From positions 8,122,690 through 8,186,689 of the forward strand of contig CM065328.1 of assembly GCA_033032175.1 (NCBI GenBank): a stretch of DNA of 64,000 nt. The letters are read 5' to 3'. Positions 57,301-64,000 of the stretch are shown in pieces. Below the pieces are notes generated by a model. The model worked only from the letters and a program-made list of their open reading frames with translations. It ran no database searches and was not told the DNA's origin. Each line of letters starts with the position of its first letter. The first letter of the stretch is position 1. A program made the translations under genes and the position numbers. The stretch is from Saturnia japonica (taxonomy: Eukaryota > Arthropoda > Insecta > Lepidoptera > Saturniidae).

Positions 57301-60300
57301 TCGTGTCCAGGTGAGAGCAGTCACCTTAACAATTTTTTTTGTTACCGAACGAATAATTAATTATAAATAAACATTATGTAAACTGCTTTGATTTGATTAT
57401 AAAATATTAGAACTAAAAAAATATCGGTGACAAAAAAATTTTTTTACAGCCAAACTGGACAGATGCGTTTAACGAATCGACGCAAAGCAACGCGTCGAAC
57501 ACGAGCCAACCGTCAAAACAGGTGCTACACTTCAGGCAAGTCCTGAAGAACCAGCTGAGTAGTCTCCAGCAACAGTCTCCGAGGCACGAATCCCCTGAGC
57601 GAGGCGGTCTCGTCGCCGCTGAAGTCGAAATCGTCGATTCACCTTTCAAGTAAGTATTATTGCTATGCGTTCGACATTTGCGTATATAGCTGGTGTGCCA
57701 TGTGTGCCTGTGCAGGTAGACCGAAGCGTGTATTGCAATAAACCTGCGCAGGTGACCGACGAATCAAAAATCAGTTTTTGAGCGACAATGTGTGATATAC
57801 CTGTCTGTGTGCCCCCATACTCGCTACGACAAGCGGTCGACCTACGCAGGCACAATGTGTATAGTAGGCGTTAATGTTAATAGACATGTAAGGGCAAATA
57901 TAATATACTAGTTGTGCCCACAGTTTCACCCGTGTTATATTTTTATAATTTTTATACTTTGTGTAAAACTATCGATATTTATTAAGAATAAATTAATTTT
58001 TCAAAATATAATATAGCCCGTGTTACTCGCTGATACTGTAGCTTTATATTGGTGAAAGAATATTTAAAATCGGTCCAGTAGTTTTTGAGTTTATCTATTA
58101 CGAACAAAAAATCAAATCTTTCCTCTTTATAATATTGGTATAGACTACTATTAAGTGGATCGAACTGCGCAGGTACACCTGGAGGCCTAGCTAATTTGCC
58201 TTTCTATAATCGTTAACGCTAAAAAAAAAACGAAAAAATGTATGTAATTAATATATCTGATCACGTGACGTAATATAACGTTGATATATGTTGATCCTTT
58301 TCCGTTAGCGTTAACGATCGTAGAAAGGAAACTTGGCTAGGCTTACTGCATAGGTAAGCCTCTCCGGTAGTCCGTAGCCTGTATGGCGGGCATTATGGCC
58401 GTTTCAAATGTGAGCGTGAGGCTCTAACATATGCGAATTGCATAAAAGTCTCTAAAAATTTAAGAATAAAAAAAAACTGTGAGCATGGCGGTATTGCTTT
58501 TTTAGTCAAGCATTTTTGTTGCAGTCTGGTTTTTGTTTCCTTTTTTTTTAATTTAGCTTGTTGGATTGTTAACATCGAGAAATCTTTTCTTAAGCGTTAT
58601 CTGCAATATAAAATTAACGCCTACTCAAATTTCACATTTCTCTCCTTAAATAGTGATGAAGAGTGATAAAACCGTCATAGTGAGTCTTTGGTTTGTCGCG
58701 TTTCGGTATCAGCCAATGTGTATCCAACTACCGAGAGGCTTGCAGGTTTGCTCCAGTTGTTTTAGCATTGTACTGTGCATGCCATCAGGGAAAATGACGT
58801 CACATTGCCGTCGCCCTGTTAAAAAAAAGTCAGTAATGTTAATTTATTTCAGGTTCGTGAACATAGACACGCTGCCATCGAATTCGCCATTGAAGAACCT
58901 ACTCTCCGAAGCGGCAGCAGCTATTGCCCACTCTGAAACCGCTGGTAATGATATATTCTACATATCATTGACTTTAACTAGTTATAATTAATATATAATG
59001 TAGTTGAAAATAATCTTTCTAATATTATAATCATCATTCCATTTTTTTAAATGTGAAATAATATTTATTTATATTTAAAAAATAAATAAATAACATTGAA
59101 TATTTCGTGATGTTCTTTATGTCATACGAAACACCAATAACAACGCATAACGTCATTCGTGTATAACGAAAGTTACCCAATTGGTGCATTGAGCTGACAT
59201 CTGCTGTTACCTTATAATTTTCGGCGTTTATTTGGTACTGATCCTACATATGACGTCACGCGTTCTGCGGTATCGTTTACTTCATAATTGGGTCTTTACC
59301 AGGATCAGAGGTATCCTGTGCTCTTATCCGGGTTGTAAGCTATCTGTATGCCAAATTTCATCCTTATCCGCTTAGACATTTTTGCGTGAACAGAGTAACA
59401 AATAAACACACCAACTCACGCATTTATAATAGTTATAAACTCTCCAGCACGCCGCTACTAACGCACCTGTGCAACCTGTCGTTGTTCTCACTTCTTGTGC
59501 TTGCTTACAGCTTACTAGATTGTTTGACATTCATGGTTACTGCTTCGTAACTTACAGCCTTAGCGTGAAGTTACATAGTCTATAACCTTCCTCAATAAGT
59601 AGATTATAAAATACAAAATCATTTTTACAAATCTGACCGGTTTTTCCAGAGATTAGCACGTTCAAACAAACAAACAAACGATCTCTTGTGCTTTATAATA
59701 TCAGTGTAGTGTCTATAATGTAGACTATAGAGGGTATATAAGGAGAACCATCTTATATAGGGTACAAGTTGAAAAAGTATCCAGCTGTTAGTAGCAAATT
59801 AGAATTAAAAAACCCACCAAGATGGCGCTAGTGTAGCAAGAGGAAATGATACTTGTTCGTAATTTTTTAGTTTTAACTGTTACAAAAGTAAAAAAAAAAA
59901 TAGAATAATAATGGGAAAAGTTTGTGGAACGAAAAGCTGTCCAAGTGAGCGAAAATTAAAAAAAATAATAACTTTAGGCACGACCTTTAAAATGTATGCA
60001 CTTACTACTGTAACGCCATCCTAATTTGATATTTTTTCATACACAAAGATGGTAAGTAATTATCTTTTTTATTATTTACAGTAACATACTCAATACAAGG
60101 GAATGATTTAAAAGAAGTGATCATCCCTTCCGTATACACGTCACCTAAGAAGAAGCTACTAGAAGCGAACAGCACGCCGCCGATATTAAGAAGAAAGAAT
60201 AAGAAGATTCAAGGCATCTACAACTCTAATGTGAGTTAAAGTATTGTATCGGACTTTGTTTTGATATTCGTATTGTTTTTTTTTTTTCTTAAATAAAAAT

Positions 60301-63300
60301 CGTTTAATTTTTCCCGATGTAAATTGATGATGCTATCAAGATGAAAATCTATCGCCAAATCACCTTTAAGTTCGTTCCACCAGCTACACTTTTGAGCCAG
60401 TTCCTTCACTAGGCTCAGCGTGTTGTAATCGTAGACGACATCGTCACTTATGATTAGATGAAATTGTGGCCAAATAAGCCTATACAGAATATGCGTAGTT
60501 TCCATTCACTAGTACGTCTTATTAAATAATTTTCCTCCATTTTGGTAATTTATTGCTTATAATATGTTGATTAGGTGTGGTCAGAACCAATACCAATACA
60601 AAATATGGCCGATTCTCGCGACGGAGTGACTCCGATAAAGGCGTTGCCCTTCAGTCCGTCGCAGTTCCTGAACTCAACTGGCGGCGTCTCGTTCCCTCCC
60701 ATGGACTCCACTCCTCTGCGGCACTCCGCACACCATAAGGTAACTTAACTTTCATGTATCAGTAAGCTTCACGTAGGAAATTTTTAACCCTCCGACGTAA
60801 AAAGAGGAGTGTTATAAGATTAACGTGTGTTGAAACCGATTTTGATCTAGTTTTTTTTTTTGTTTGAAAGGAGACATGAACGAGATTGTTCTTCTCTACA
60901 ATAACAACTCTTTTCTAGTTAAATGATATTAGAAAAACATGGGAACTTTGAACCTAATACTGCAACATTAGGGATATGTATGATACCTAACTCCTCACCA
61001 ACTTACAGCAGAGATATCCTGTTTCGTTTCATTGGAATTGTCTCAGTGAATAAGATACTTTGTGTCGCGAGTTTGTTCAATTTTAAATTTAGCTTGTTTA
61101 TTTATTTTCCCGTAGTTAAATAAATTAACTAACCCGTGCGTATATTAAGGGAAGGAAAGTAATATCCATAAAAGTGCTATCTGATGATATTCCTAATGAT
61201 AAAGTTTTTTTAATTTAATTTTTTTAAACGAAAATCTTAAATTTTTTAACTGTTCGGTCTATTGTTCGTCAATAGGGCCTTACAATTTTCAACAAAAAAG
61301 AAACCAATCCCAATGATTTTGATGGGTTCCCTGGTACATCGTCGAAGTCAAATGTCCAACGCCAATAAAATTAAAAGTGGACCTGAATCGGCTTAAAAAA
61401 AGTTATGGTTCAGCATACATTTTAAAAAATACATTCGAATTTACTAACCTCCGTCTTCTTTTAAGTTAAAAATACATTTTGTTGTTACAGGAATGGAGTG
61501 CCAGCCCTTTATTACACACTCCTACTCCGGCAAACATAACGCCCGTCAACAACAGCCAAATGAAAAATAATACGCCCAAGTGAGTGTCTCTTACTTCTAT
61601 CATTAAGACAATTATTAACAAAAAAGAAAAACAGCTTCAATGATTTTGAACAGTTCCCTTGTGTATCTTCGAAGTTGGAGGTCCAATGCCAATTAAATTA
61701 AAATGGGACGACCCTTGAACTAATCCCCTATTCAACAAAAAAATAATCATCTAAATTGGTACATAAAAAATAATTAATATATATACATTCGAATTGAGTA
61801 AACTCCCGTCTTTTGTTAAAGTCGGTTAAAAATAAAGACCCCCGTCGCCTCTGTCTGTCTGTCTGTATGAATGCGATAAACCTAATATTTACCGAACGGA
61901 TTTTGATACGGTTTTCATCAATGGATCGAGTAATTCATAAGGAAGGTTAAGGTCTATTATTCATTACGGTTTTGTGTAAATTGGTTTAAATATGACCATA
62001 ACATAATGACATAAGCTTCAACAAGTTCATAAGAATCGGTTAAGCCGTTTTGAGTTCAATCCAGACATACGACATTTTTTTAAGGCGTATTCATGATGAG
62101 TGTCCCGGTCTTTAAGAAATGTACAGACGATAACTTCAGAAATATTTATATAGATAATTCGCTTTTCTTCCAGAACACCAACTCCATTCAAGATGGCAAT
62201 GGCCGAGATCGGTAAGAAGTCCGGATTGAAATATGAACCGTCAAGTCCTGGTTTGCTCGTTGAAGACATCACCGAGATGATCAAACGAGAAGAGAGCTCC
62301 GAGACCATGGTGCAGCTCAACGACTCCATGCTATCCGTGGCTGGAGACCAAGATGGGAATGCACAGGTAAATTTTCAATTTAATTTAACTAAAATAGGAT
62401 CGCGACCACCGTACATAAGTCTAACACACGTCATTTACGACATAACCTAAAAACATGCATTTCGACTATCATTTATAAATATTAAAAAAAATAAAAAACA
62501 TACATACATACCATCACGCCTGTATCCCCGAAGGGTTACGTATAGGTGTGCTAATGTACATTCACAGTTCGCCAGGTATGTGTTTAGGTCCCATGTAATA
62601 AGGGGCGAGCCTATTGCCATTAATCCGGTACAAAGCCAAATTCCGAGCTGCTACTAATAATTTAATGGAAACCCCCAATAACAATTTGTTCGACCTGGGA
62701 ATCGAGCCCAAGACCTCGAGAATAGCAGTCCGTTTAAGTCCACTAGACGAAATTATGATACTGTAAAAATTATGTACATAAAAAAAAATTAGGGATGTAA
62801 TGATATCGATATCGCTGGTTATTTATTTATTAATCGATATTTCAAGAATTTGAAAAGCGCGCGAAGCAACGATACGTGCAGACGAGAGAGCCGCGTGAGG
62901 TGCTAGCGGCGACATTGCCGTCTTTATTAACCGTTTTTTTTTTTTTGTTTCTGCACATTGACGGTGCTGACCGTCATGGTATGCACAGCACAATACAGAC
63001 GGCGACAAATGGCGCTAGTACAGCTAGAGGGATTGATAGTTTTTTCTGTTGTAAAACTTAAAACAAAAACGAGCGAACTTATGTGTAACATAAATCTGAC
63101 TTAATAATATAAATTAGTTTACAGCACACTTTAATTAAAGTGGATATCTGATGCGTTCTCCTTCTCTATTTCTCTTTTTCATCACACACACGCACACATT
63201 GTTGGCTGACAGTACCAACCTCTCGGAAAATGGGCTGGTACCATCCGCCGGCCAACTATAACACCGCGCGCGCTCATTGGTCAAATTAAAAAAATAGCGC

Positions 63301-63852
63301 GCGCTTTTTTGGTTTCCTGTTACATACTTCGGTCCCTTTTCATGAAATCACTCCCACAGATTGCAGAAAAGCGACAAGAAAGATCTTACACATTAAAAAA
63401 AATTGAACAATAATGGGAAAGGTTTCTGTAGTGAATAGTTGTCTGAGTTGACGAAAATTAAAAAAAACTTTTGGAGCTGTCTTTAAAATTCGAACACTTA
63501 AATGTGATGCTTTTTGACGGACACTTTTTCATACATAAAAACGGTAATCCTGGTTTTTACCCTTCATAATTCATAACGCGGGTGAATATAGTTTGCGTGT
63601 GTGTGTACGCAGGTGAATGACTCTGGTATCGGTAGCGCGAAACGTCGCTGGTCCGAGGGTTCAGGTGTGACGTCCGTTCAGGGCAAGGAGAACGTGCCCG
63701 GAGGGGGTGCGGGCGCTGGCGCGGGGGCGGGTCCGGGCCCGGGGGCGGCGCACAAGCGCGCTCGTAAGGCGCTCGCAGTCGCGTGGGGCCCGACTACTAG
63801 CACGCCGCATCGCGCCCTTGTGCCTGATGTCTCCTTCACACTCGAGACTCCG
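42250..63852 (+). CDS. Myb: Myb transcription factor, three-repeat (R1R2R3), B-Myb-like; partial gene of 12 exons
   Basis: Exons: 42250-42382, 42895-43044, 54075-54172, 54757-54891, 55524-55725, 57450-57649, 58853-58944, 60082-60230, 60575-60739, 61491-61579, 62174-62366, 63613-63852. Each joins the next in phase with AG/GT borders, giving 615 codons. R1, R2 and R3 (residues about 38-86, 88-137, 140-188) carry all nine tryptophans at 40/59/78, 91/111/130 and 143/162/181. The linker KGPWTKEEDEKVVELV and the R2 end GKQCRERWHNHLNP are near-identical to animal Myb. LPFSPSQFLN (410-419) and TPTPFK (472-477) mark the C-terminal domain shared with B-Myb. The known family role is nuclear: R2R3 bind YAACNG sites, and the C-terminus docks on MuvB (LIN9/LIN52) to control G2/M genes. 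The first exon in view starts in phase 2, so an upstream exon with the start codon is missing; the 3' end is also outside the window. Confidence 0.97.
42895..43044 (+). CDS. Myb: Myb exon b: rest of R1 and start of R2
   Basis: 50 codons in phase 0 at both ends, after acceptor ttccag and before donor gag|gtattt. It begins DKRLKNYV and ends KGPWTKE. It holds W59, W78 and W91. The second helix-turn-helix of R1 (SDVQCQQRWTKVVNPE) is typical. Confidence 0.95.
44095..44340 (+). repeat. Dispersed repeat family B, long copy in Myb intron
   Basis: Contains 'tcttccaactctgtcg' style outer part, 'ttctcacttcccgtatttgcctatagcttgctag' and 'aatgaataggctataaaatacaa'. Confidence 0.8.
44865..45445. repeat. Family C inverted pair in Myb intron (44865-45060 plus, 45215-45445 minus)
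   Basis: The left copy reads 'caatttttaacaaaaaaaaga', 'atcttcgaagttcaaggttcaatgc', 'aaaagaatcatccaaat'. The right copy is the reverse complement, ending 'aagttggttttaatttttgttaaaaactga'. About 155 bases of unrelated, GC-richer sequence separate them ('gatcaacgctgggccggact'). Confidence 0.8.
46440..46705 (+). repeat. Dispersed repeat family G, copy 2 (Myb intron)
   Basis: Contains 'tttattgtggcttatgtata', 'agcgcacgcagatagagcagttcgg' and 'ggctgccacttccaacttac', matching 24490-24805. Confidence 0.7.
46735..46975 (-). repeat. Dispersed repeat family B copy (Myb intron)
   Basis: Opens 'tccgactggtagttccagatattagcgtgtttaaacaaac', here reaching the plus-strand wording in the first part and the reverse outer part ('tacgggaactgggaacaacgatagg') in the second, so two halves in different orientation may abut. 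Confidence 0.6.
47055..47170 (-). repeat. Family A partial copy (Myb intron)
   Basis: Matches the end of family A in reverse: 'agcacacgcgcgaattatgctcccc' and 'ggctattttaaagataaaaatgcg', as at 7640-7710. Confidence 0.7.
48180..48540. repeat. Degenerate short repeats ('agatagtagtgacgatg')
   Basis: 'gagagatagtagtgacgatgt' occurs near 48217, 'gagatagtagtgacgatgtgg' near 48482 and 'ggtagtgacgatctgg' near 48510. A family F-like fragment lies in reverse between them (48300-48400). Confidence 0.5.
49955..50205 (-). repeat. Dispersed repeat family B copy (Myb intron)
   Basis: Reverse orientation: 'gtgtttgtttgtttaaacgcg', 'tattatagcctatttattgatgaaagttatag' and 'gaacgtcaagtaatctggcaagcacgggaag'. Confidence 0.8.
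50215..50665. other. GC-rich island in Myb intron, unidentified
   Basis: About 450 bases clearly richer in G/C than the surroundings ('gcaggcaggccgcgagaggggtgagagg', 'gcgtcgttacgattccgattag', 'actaacgctcgagggggtgcgaccatgagg'). No ORF longer than a few dozen codons and no tRNA or zinc-knuckle motif. It could be the 5' end of a retroelement, an alternative promoter or first exon of Myb, or a non-coding RNA. Confidence 0.4.
52050..52255 (+). repeat. Dispersed repeat family B copy (Myb intron)
   Basis: Contains 'ccagactgcttgacgtt', 'ctttcctcaaaaataggctataaaatgcaaaaagg' and 'tggtagttccagagattatcgcgttcaaa'. Confidence 0.8.
52455..52935 (+). repeat. Families F (52455-52560) and M (52798-52935) in Myb intron
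   Basis: The F part reads 'cataacagcggcgactggcgatgg' and 'gatccctccctggtcgtcactgtt'. The M part reads 'gagggtggtggctagctaggcgg', 'ctatggcttcatcacgataa' and 'ggggttcgaactca'. Confidence 0.6.
54075..54172 (+). CDS. Myb: Myb exon c: core of repeat R2
   Basis: Acceptor ttaacag, donor cag|gtaaaa. It reads EDEKVVELVAKYGPKKWTLI ... GKQC and leaves in phase 2. It includes W111 and the conserved cysteine C126 of R2, the residue that in vertebrate Myb is redox-sensitive and needed for DNA binding. Confidence 0.97.
54190..54535 (+). repeat. Minisatellite, period about 60 bp, in the intron after Myb exon c
   Basis: About six degenerate units. Units beginning 'tga(c/t)gtaaca' start at 54316, 54376 and 54436, exactly 60 bases apart, each containing 'atacattgt.ata.gc(g/a)ac' and 'ctc.ca.tag/ttg'. 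Shorter units precede (54213, about 54264) and follow (54488). It begins only about 20 bases after the exon. Confidence 0.8.
54757..54891 (+). CDS. Myb: Myb exon d: end of R2 and most of R3
   Basis: Acceptor attccag, donor aag|gtgtga. It reads ERWHNHLNPSIKKSAWTEHE ... WAKIAKLLPG. It contains W130, W143 and W162. The R3 opening is WTEHEDR where most animal Myb proteins have WTEEEDR. Confidence 0.97.
55524..55725 (+). CDS. Myb: Myb exon e: end of R3 and following basic linker
   Basis: Acceptor cctcag, donor gat|gtgagc. It reads TDNAIKNHWNSTMRRKYEPD, the R3 recognition helix with W181 in its usual setting, then a linker with KRRQSR and ending KVQVAYND. The linker after residue 190 is not conserved enough for me to recognise further motifs. 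Confidence 0.96.
55995..56130 (-). repeat. Dispersed repeat family B fragment (Myb intron)
   Basis: 'agattgtttatttgaacgcgttaatctc' followed by 'gacccgcgatttaacccgc' matches the reverse of family B. Confidence 0.6.
56602..56717. mobile_element. Hairpin MITE, about 116 bp (Myb intron)
   Basis: The ends are inverted: 'tgtccactgaagcggagct' and, in reverse complement, 'tatccactgaaacggagcc'. A second inverted block inside ('ccaatagaattgcat' against 'ccaatagaaatgcag') shows that almost the whole element folds on itself. I did not identify a clear target duplication. Confidence 0.65.
57450..57649 (+). CDS. Myb: Myb exon f: Ser/Gln-rich middle region
   Basis: Acceptor tttacag, donor caa|gtaagt. It opens PNWTDAFNESTQSNASNTSQ, then VLHFRQVLKNQLSSLQQQSP and EVEIVDSPFK. 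66 codons, leaving in phase 2. It corresponds to the variable middle of Myb proteins, often a transactivation or regulatory region. Several SP sites could be Cdk targets (inference). Confidence 0.93.
57704..57853. mobile_element. MITE-like hairpin, 150 bp (Myb intron)
   Basis: Inverted ends of about 20 bases: left GTGCCTGTGCAGGTAGACCG, right reverse complement GTGCCTGCGTAGGTCGACCG. It starts 54 bases after Myb exon f. No clear target duplication was seen. An internal 'acctgcgcaggt' palindrome sits at about 57745. Confidence 0.7.
57900..58146 (-). repeat. Dispersed repeat family H, copy 2 (Myb intron)
   Basis: Reverse complement of 41695-41925 ('atactttgtgtaaaactatcga', 'aaaatcggtccagtagtttttgag', 'caaatctttcctctttataatattgg'). 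It opens with the 'actagttgtgcccacagtttcaccc' retroposon end. Confidence 0.85.
58185..58342. mobile_element. MITE, 158 bp, with about 38-bp inverted ends (Myb intron)
   Basis: Left arm 'gcctagctaatttgcctttc' continuing to 'cgttaacgctaa'; the right arm is its near-perfect reverse complement 'gcctagccaagtttcctttc'. The AT-rich loop is about 80 bases. It has no coding content. Confidence 0.8.
58853..58944 (+). CDS. Myb: Myb exon g
   Basis: Acceptor atttcag, donor ctg|gtaatg. It reads FVNIDTLPSNSPLKNLLSEA then AAAIAHSETA. It enters in phase 2 and leaves in phase 1. The helical Ala-rich tail has no named motif. Confidence 0.92.
59440..59710 (+). repeat. Dispersed repeat family B, long copy (Myb intron)
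   Basis: Contains 'ctctccagcacgccgctactaacgcacc', 'gttctcacttcttgtgcttgcttacagcttactag' and 'cttcctcaataagtagattataaaatacaa'. Confidence 0.8.
59810..60056 (+). pseudogene. THAP-domain start relic of a DNA transposon, copy 1 (Myb intron)
   Basis: 'gatggcgctagtgtagcaagagg' is followed by an ATG at 59911 that opens MGKVCGTKSCPSERKLKK. The spacing C-x4-C near the N-terminus fits the first half of a THAP zinc finger (C2CH), found in P-element-type transposases. The rest of the domain is not seen. The stretch ends 'tttttcatacacaaagatgg', 26 bases before Myb exon h. The same unit recurs at 63000-63545. Confidence 0.55.
60082..60230 (+). CDS. Myb: Myb exon h: basic segment
   Basis: Acceptor atttacag, donor aat|gtgagt. 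It reads VTYSIQGNDLKEVIIPSVYT, SPKKKLLEANSTPPILRRKN, KKIQGIYNSN. LKEVIIPS and PPILRRK resemble the regulatory region of B-Myb (ISPSTE... PPSVLKR). The KKK and RRKNKK clusters could serve nuclear import. Confidence 0.95.
60405..60480. repeat. Retroposon tail between Myb exons h and i
   Basis: 'gacgacatcgtcacttatgattagatgaaattgtggcc' is a diverged form of the common tail also seen at 26440 and 29865. It nearly fills the 344-base intron. Confidence 0.55.
60575..60739 (+). CDS. Myb: Myb exon i: LPFSPSQFLN motif
   Basis: Acceptor gattag, donor aag|gtaact. 55 codons in phase 0. It reads VWSEPIPIQNMADSRDGVTP, IKALPFSPSQFLNSTGG and MDSTPLRHSAHHK. The P-hyd-K-x-LPFSPSQFLN string is the most conserved C-terminal block of B-Myb and c-Myb families; its SP site is a Cdk/Polo-type regulatory site in vertebrates. 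Confidence 0.97.
61285..61465 (+). repeat. Family C copy just upstream of Myb exon j
   Basis: Reads 'acaattttcaacaaaaaagaaacc', 'atcgtcgaagtcaaatgtccaacgcc' and ends 'cattcgaatttactaacctccgtctt', about 26 bases before exon j. Confidence 0.8.
61491..61579 (+). CDS. Myb: Myb exon j
   Basis: Acceptor gttacag, donor caa|gtgagt. It reads EWSASPLLHTPTPANITPVN then NSQMKNNTP and leaves in phase 2. TP and SP dipeptides abound, as in the Cdk-phosphorylated region of B-Myb. Confidence 0.95.
61608..61835 (+). repeat. Family C copy just downstream of Myb exon j
   Basis: Starts 'caattattaacaaaaaagaaaa' 29 bases after the exon, contains 'atcttcgaagttggaggtccaatgcc', and ends 'ctcccgtcttttgttaaagtcgg'. 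A different retroposon tail with (CTGT)n and 'gttaagccgttttgagttca' follows to about 62080. Confidence 0.8.
62174..62366 (+). CDS. Myb: Myb exon k: TPTPFK motif and C-terminal domain
   Basis: Acceptor ttccag, donor cag|gtaaat. It reads TPTPFKMAMAEIGKKSGLKY, EPSSPGLLVEDITEMIKREE and ends DQDGNAQ. TPTPFK followed by a helix and then (E)EDI.E(M/V)(I/L) is the arrangement in B-Myb; in the family this part binds the MuvB core through LIN9/LIN52. Confidence 0.96.
62499..62763 (-). repeat. tRNA-headed SINE, copy 2 (Myb intron)
   Basis: Reverse complement of the SINE at 15567-15832. On the minus strand it has 'cttgggctcgattcccaggtcg' (B box), 'agtagcagctcgga', 'ggctcgccccttattacatggg' and a 'cgtgatggtatgtatgtatg' tail. 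Confidence 0.85.
63000..63545 (+). pseudogene. THAP-start transposon relic, copy 2 (Myb intron)
   Basis: It shares with 59810-60056 the wording 'aatggcgctagta.agc.agagg', 'aataatgggaaaggttt' (ATG at 63413), 'gacgaaaattaaaaaaa' and 'tttttcatacataaaaacggtaat'. Here the frame stops after about 12 codons and the first zinc-ligand cysteine is lost. The middle (63060-63400) is extra sequence absent from copy 1, with GC-rich 'ccgcgcgcgctcattgg'. Confidence 0.5.
63613..63852 (+). CDS. Myb: Myb exon l: Gly/Ala-rich segment
   Basis: Acceptor gtacgcag, donor ccg|gtcagt. 80 codons in phase 0. It reads VNDSGIGSAKRRWSEG, then KENVPGGGAGAGAGAGPGPG, then HKRARKALAVAWG and VPDVSFTLETP. The KRAR-KAL block resembles the basic stretch of B-Myb (KKVRKSLAL). 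The Gly/Ala/Pro run is low-complexity and GC-rich. The coding sequence continues past the window. Confidence 0.93.
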
Positions 63853-64000
63853 GTCAGTATCCATTTATTAAAATTATAATTAAATTCTTAATATTATATG
63901 GCCCCGCTGTGTAATTTATTATAAATTATATTTGGTAGCCAACTTCACACTGTCTTATTTTCGTGGCCACCTGCATACTGTGGTATTTTTGCAGCCAAAT

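Noticed and set aside
58653..58991. 112-codon ORF running through Myb exon g
   Set aside because: Only 58853-58944 is exon; the rest is intron sequence that happens to be open in the same frame.
62193..62450. 85-codon ORF starting MAMAEIGKK
   Set aside because: It is the Myb exon k frame reading on past the splice donor at 62366 into the intron; not a separate gene.
63661..63864. Minus-strand ORF opposite Myb exon l
   Set aside because: Antisense shadow of the Gly/Ala-rich coding segment.

Overview
The window looks like an AT-rich insect nuclear chromosome, most likely from a moth or butterfly (Lepidoptera). Exons are split by introns with GT/AG borders. The intergenic and intronic DNA is crowded with decayed retroposons and small DNA transposons whose short motifs (tRNA-headed SINEs, RTE and Jockey LINE pieces, 'ctagctgtgcccgcgg'-type repeat ends) are typical of lepidopteran genomes. 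The species cannot be named from sequence alone. There is no sign of prokaryotic, viral or organellar organisation.

Region by region. Bases 1-4235 hold the 5' part of a Jockey-clade non-LTR retrotransposon on the minus strand. Its ORF1 is intact, and its ORF2 (endonuclease plus the start of the reverse transcriptase) is open except for one single-base frameshift; it runs off the left edge. Bases 4.2-42.2 kb contain no gene I can name. This stretch is a mosaic of repeat families and several well-bounded DNA elements: a pogo-like element with TA duplications, a Harbinger-like element that encloses a PIF1/Helitron helicase fragment and a 388-bp foldback, a 108-bp piggyBac-like MITE with TTAA ends, a 385-bp MITE with TA ends and a 272-bp Harbinger-like MITE with TAA ends. 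It also holds hAT and RTE coding relics. One coding-like segment on the minus strand (18981-19238) may be the last exon of an unidentified gene.

Bases 42250-63852 hold the one clear host gene, a three-repeat Myb transcription factor (Myb, B-Myb-like) on the plus strand. Twelve exons join in phase into 615 codons. They carry the full R1R2R3 DNA-binding domain with all nine tryptophans, the LPFSPSQFLN motif, a TPTPFK motif and a Gly/Ala-rich segment. The start codon exon lies upstream and was not found; the last exon(s) lie beyond the right edge. In animals such proteins act in the nucleus with the MuvB core (dREAM/MMB) to drive cell-cycle genes; that role is known for the family and inferred here. 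The introns, including one of 11.0 kb inside R2, have been colonised by the same repeat families as the intergenic DNA, plus a 60-bp-period minisatellite and two THAP-start transposon relics.

I looked for a new multi-gene system and did not find one. The more unusual items are the nested Harbinger/helicase/foldback element, the repeat placement around Myb exons, and the unidentified minus-strand exon. All repeat-family statements rest on comparing copies inside this window by eye; no database search was possible.
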